A stretch of 64,000 bases of DNA from contig NZ_JAQSUW010000013.1 of NCBI RefSeq assembly GCF_028649395.1, positions 83,323-147,322 of the forward strand, written 5' to 3'. Under the pieces are notes generated by a model. That model did not search any database. It was not told where the DNA came from and was given only the letters and a program-made list of their open reading frames with translations. Made by a program: the position numbers and the translations under genes. Positions 63,940 through 64,000 of the stretch are shown piece by piece (the stretch's first letter is position 1; every line of letters starts with the position of its first letter). The DNA is from Pseudomonas sp. Gutcm_11s (GTDB taxonomy: Bacteria > Pseudomonadota > Gammaproteobacteria > Pseudomonadales > Pseudomonadaceae).

Positions 63940-64000
63940 GCACTCATAGCTCAGCTGGATAGAGTACCCGGCTACGAACCGGGCGGTCGGAGGTTCGAAT
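63940..64000 (+). tRNA. tRNA-Arg (ACG), 5' part
   Basis: The tRNA starts at GCACTCA and is cut by the window edge within the T-arm. The D-arm AGCTCAGCTGGATAGAG and anticodon loop CTACGAA (ACG, read as ICG after editing) identify tRNA-Arg. Confidence 0.93.

Overview
The window is high-GC chromosomal DNA from a Pseudomonas species (Gammaproteobacteria). The evidence is gene content and order: phhR/phhABC and hpd for aromatic amino acids, acs, an aot arginine-transport operon followed by argR and aruCFGDB-x-aruE, then alaS-lysC-rsmA-tRNA-Ser-tRNA-Arg. From general knowledge this resembles the P. aeruginosa PAO1 hpd-to-rsmA region. Extra blocks (the homogentisate genes, a KaiC-centred accessory segment, edd-pgl) make a non-aeruginosa species likely, but I cannot name it.

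Layout. 1-14.1 kb is mixed: the 3' end of trhO, a DsbA-like protein overlapping an ABC exporter, a TorF-type porin, a membrane protein, a MocR-type regulator, a ccoG away from cco genes, an RTX repeat protein, a PAS-GGDEF-EAL protein, an MDR oxidoreductase and an AraC regulator. 14.4-18.5 kb encodes 4-hydroxyphenylpyruvate to fumarate plus acetoacetate: hpd, a short homogentisate dioxygenase, fumarylacetoacetase and maleylacetoacetate isomerase. 18.6-25.2 kb is an accessory segment with orphan lipoproteins, a KaiC-like ATPase with a lone receiver protein, a frameshifted lipoprotein gene, a DUF4239-like protein, an Lrp gene remnant and short repeats. 25.2-31 kb carries an Lrp regulator divergent from a fused indolepyruvate ferredoxin oxidoreductase, then aroP. 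31-39.4 kb has a chemoreceptor, a DUF457 protein, edd-pgl, YciI and VOC proteins, arfB and a PAS-GGDEF cyclase.

39.5-43.7 kb is phhABC (minus strand) divergent from phhR. The gap holds a plausible sigma54 promoter for phhA and a PhhR-like box. Phenylalanine to tyrosine to hydroxyphenylpyruvate here feeds the hpd cluster 25 kb away. 44-46 kb is acs, preceded by two identical 10-bp palindromes. 46.5-59.2 kb takes up arginine/ornithine (aotJQMP), senses it (ArgR) and degrades arginine by the succinyltransferase pathway. Sites matching the known ArgR half-site precede aotJ and aruC. A dispersed repeat with terminal hairpins lies between argR and aruC. The end of the window is alaS, lysC, rsmA and two tRNA genes, the last one cut by the window edge.

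Start codons were chosen from ribosome-binding sites and family N-termini and often differ from the longest open frame. Regulatory sites come from consensus matching by eye and are hypotheses.
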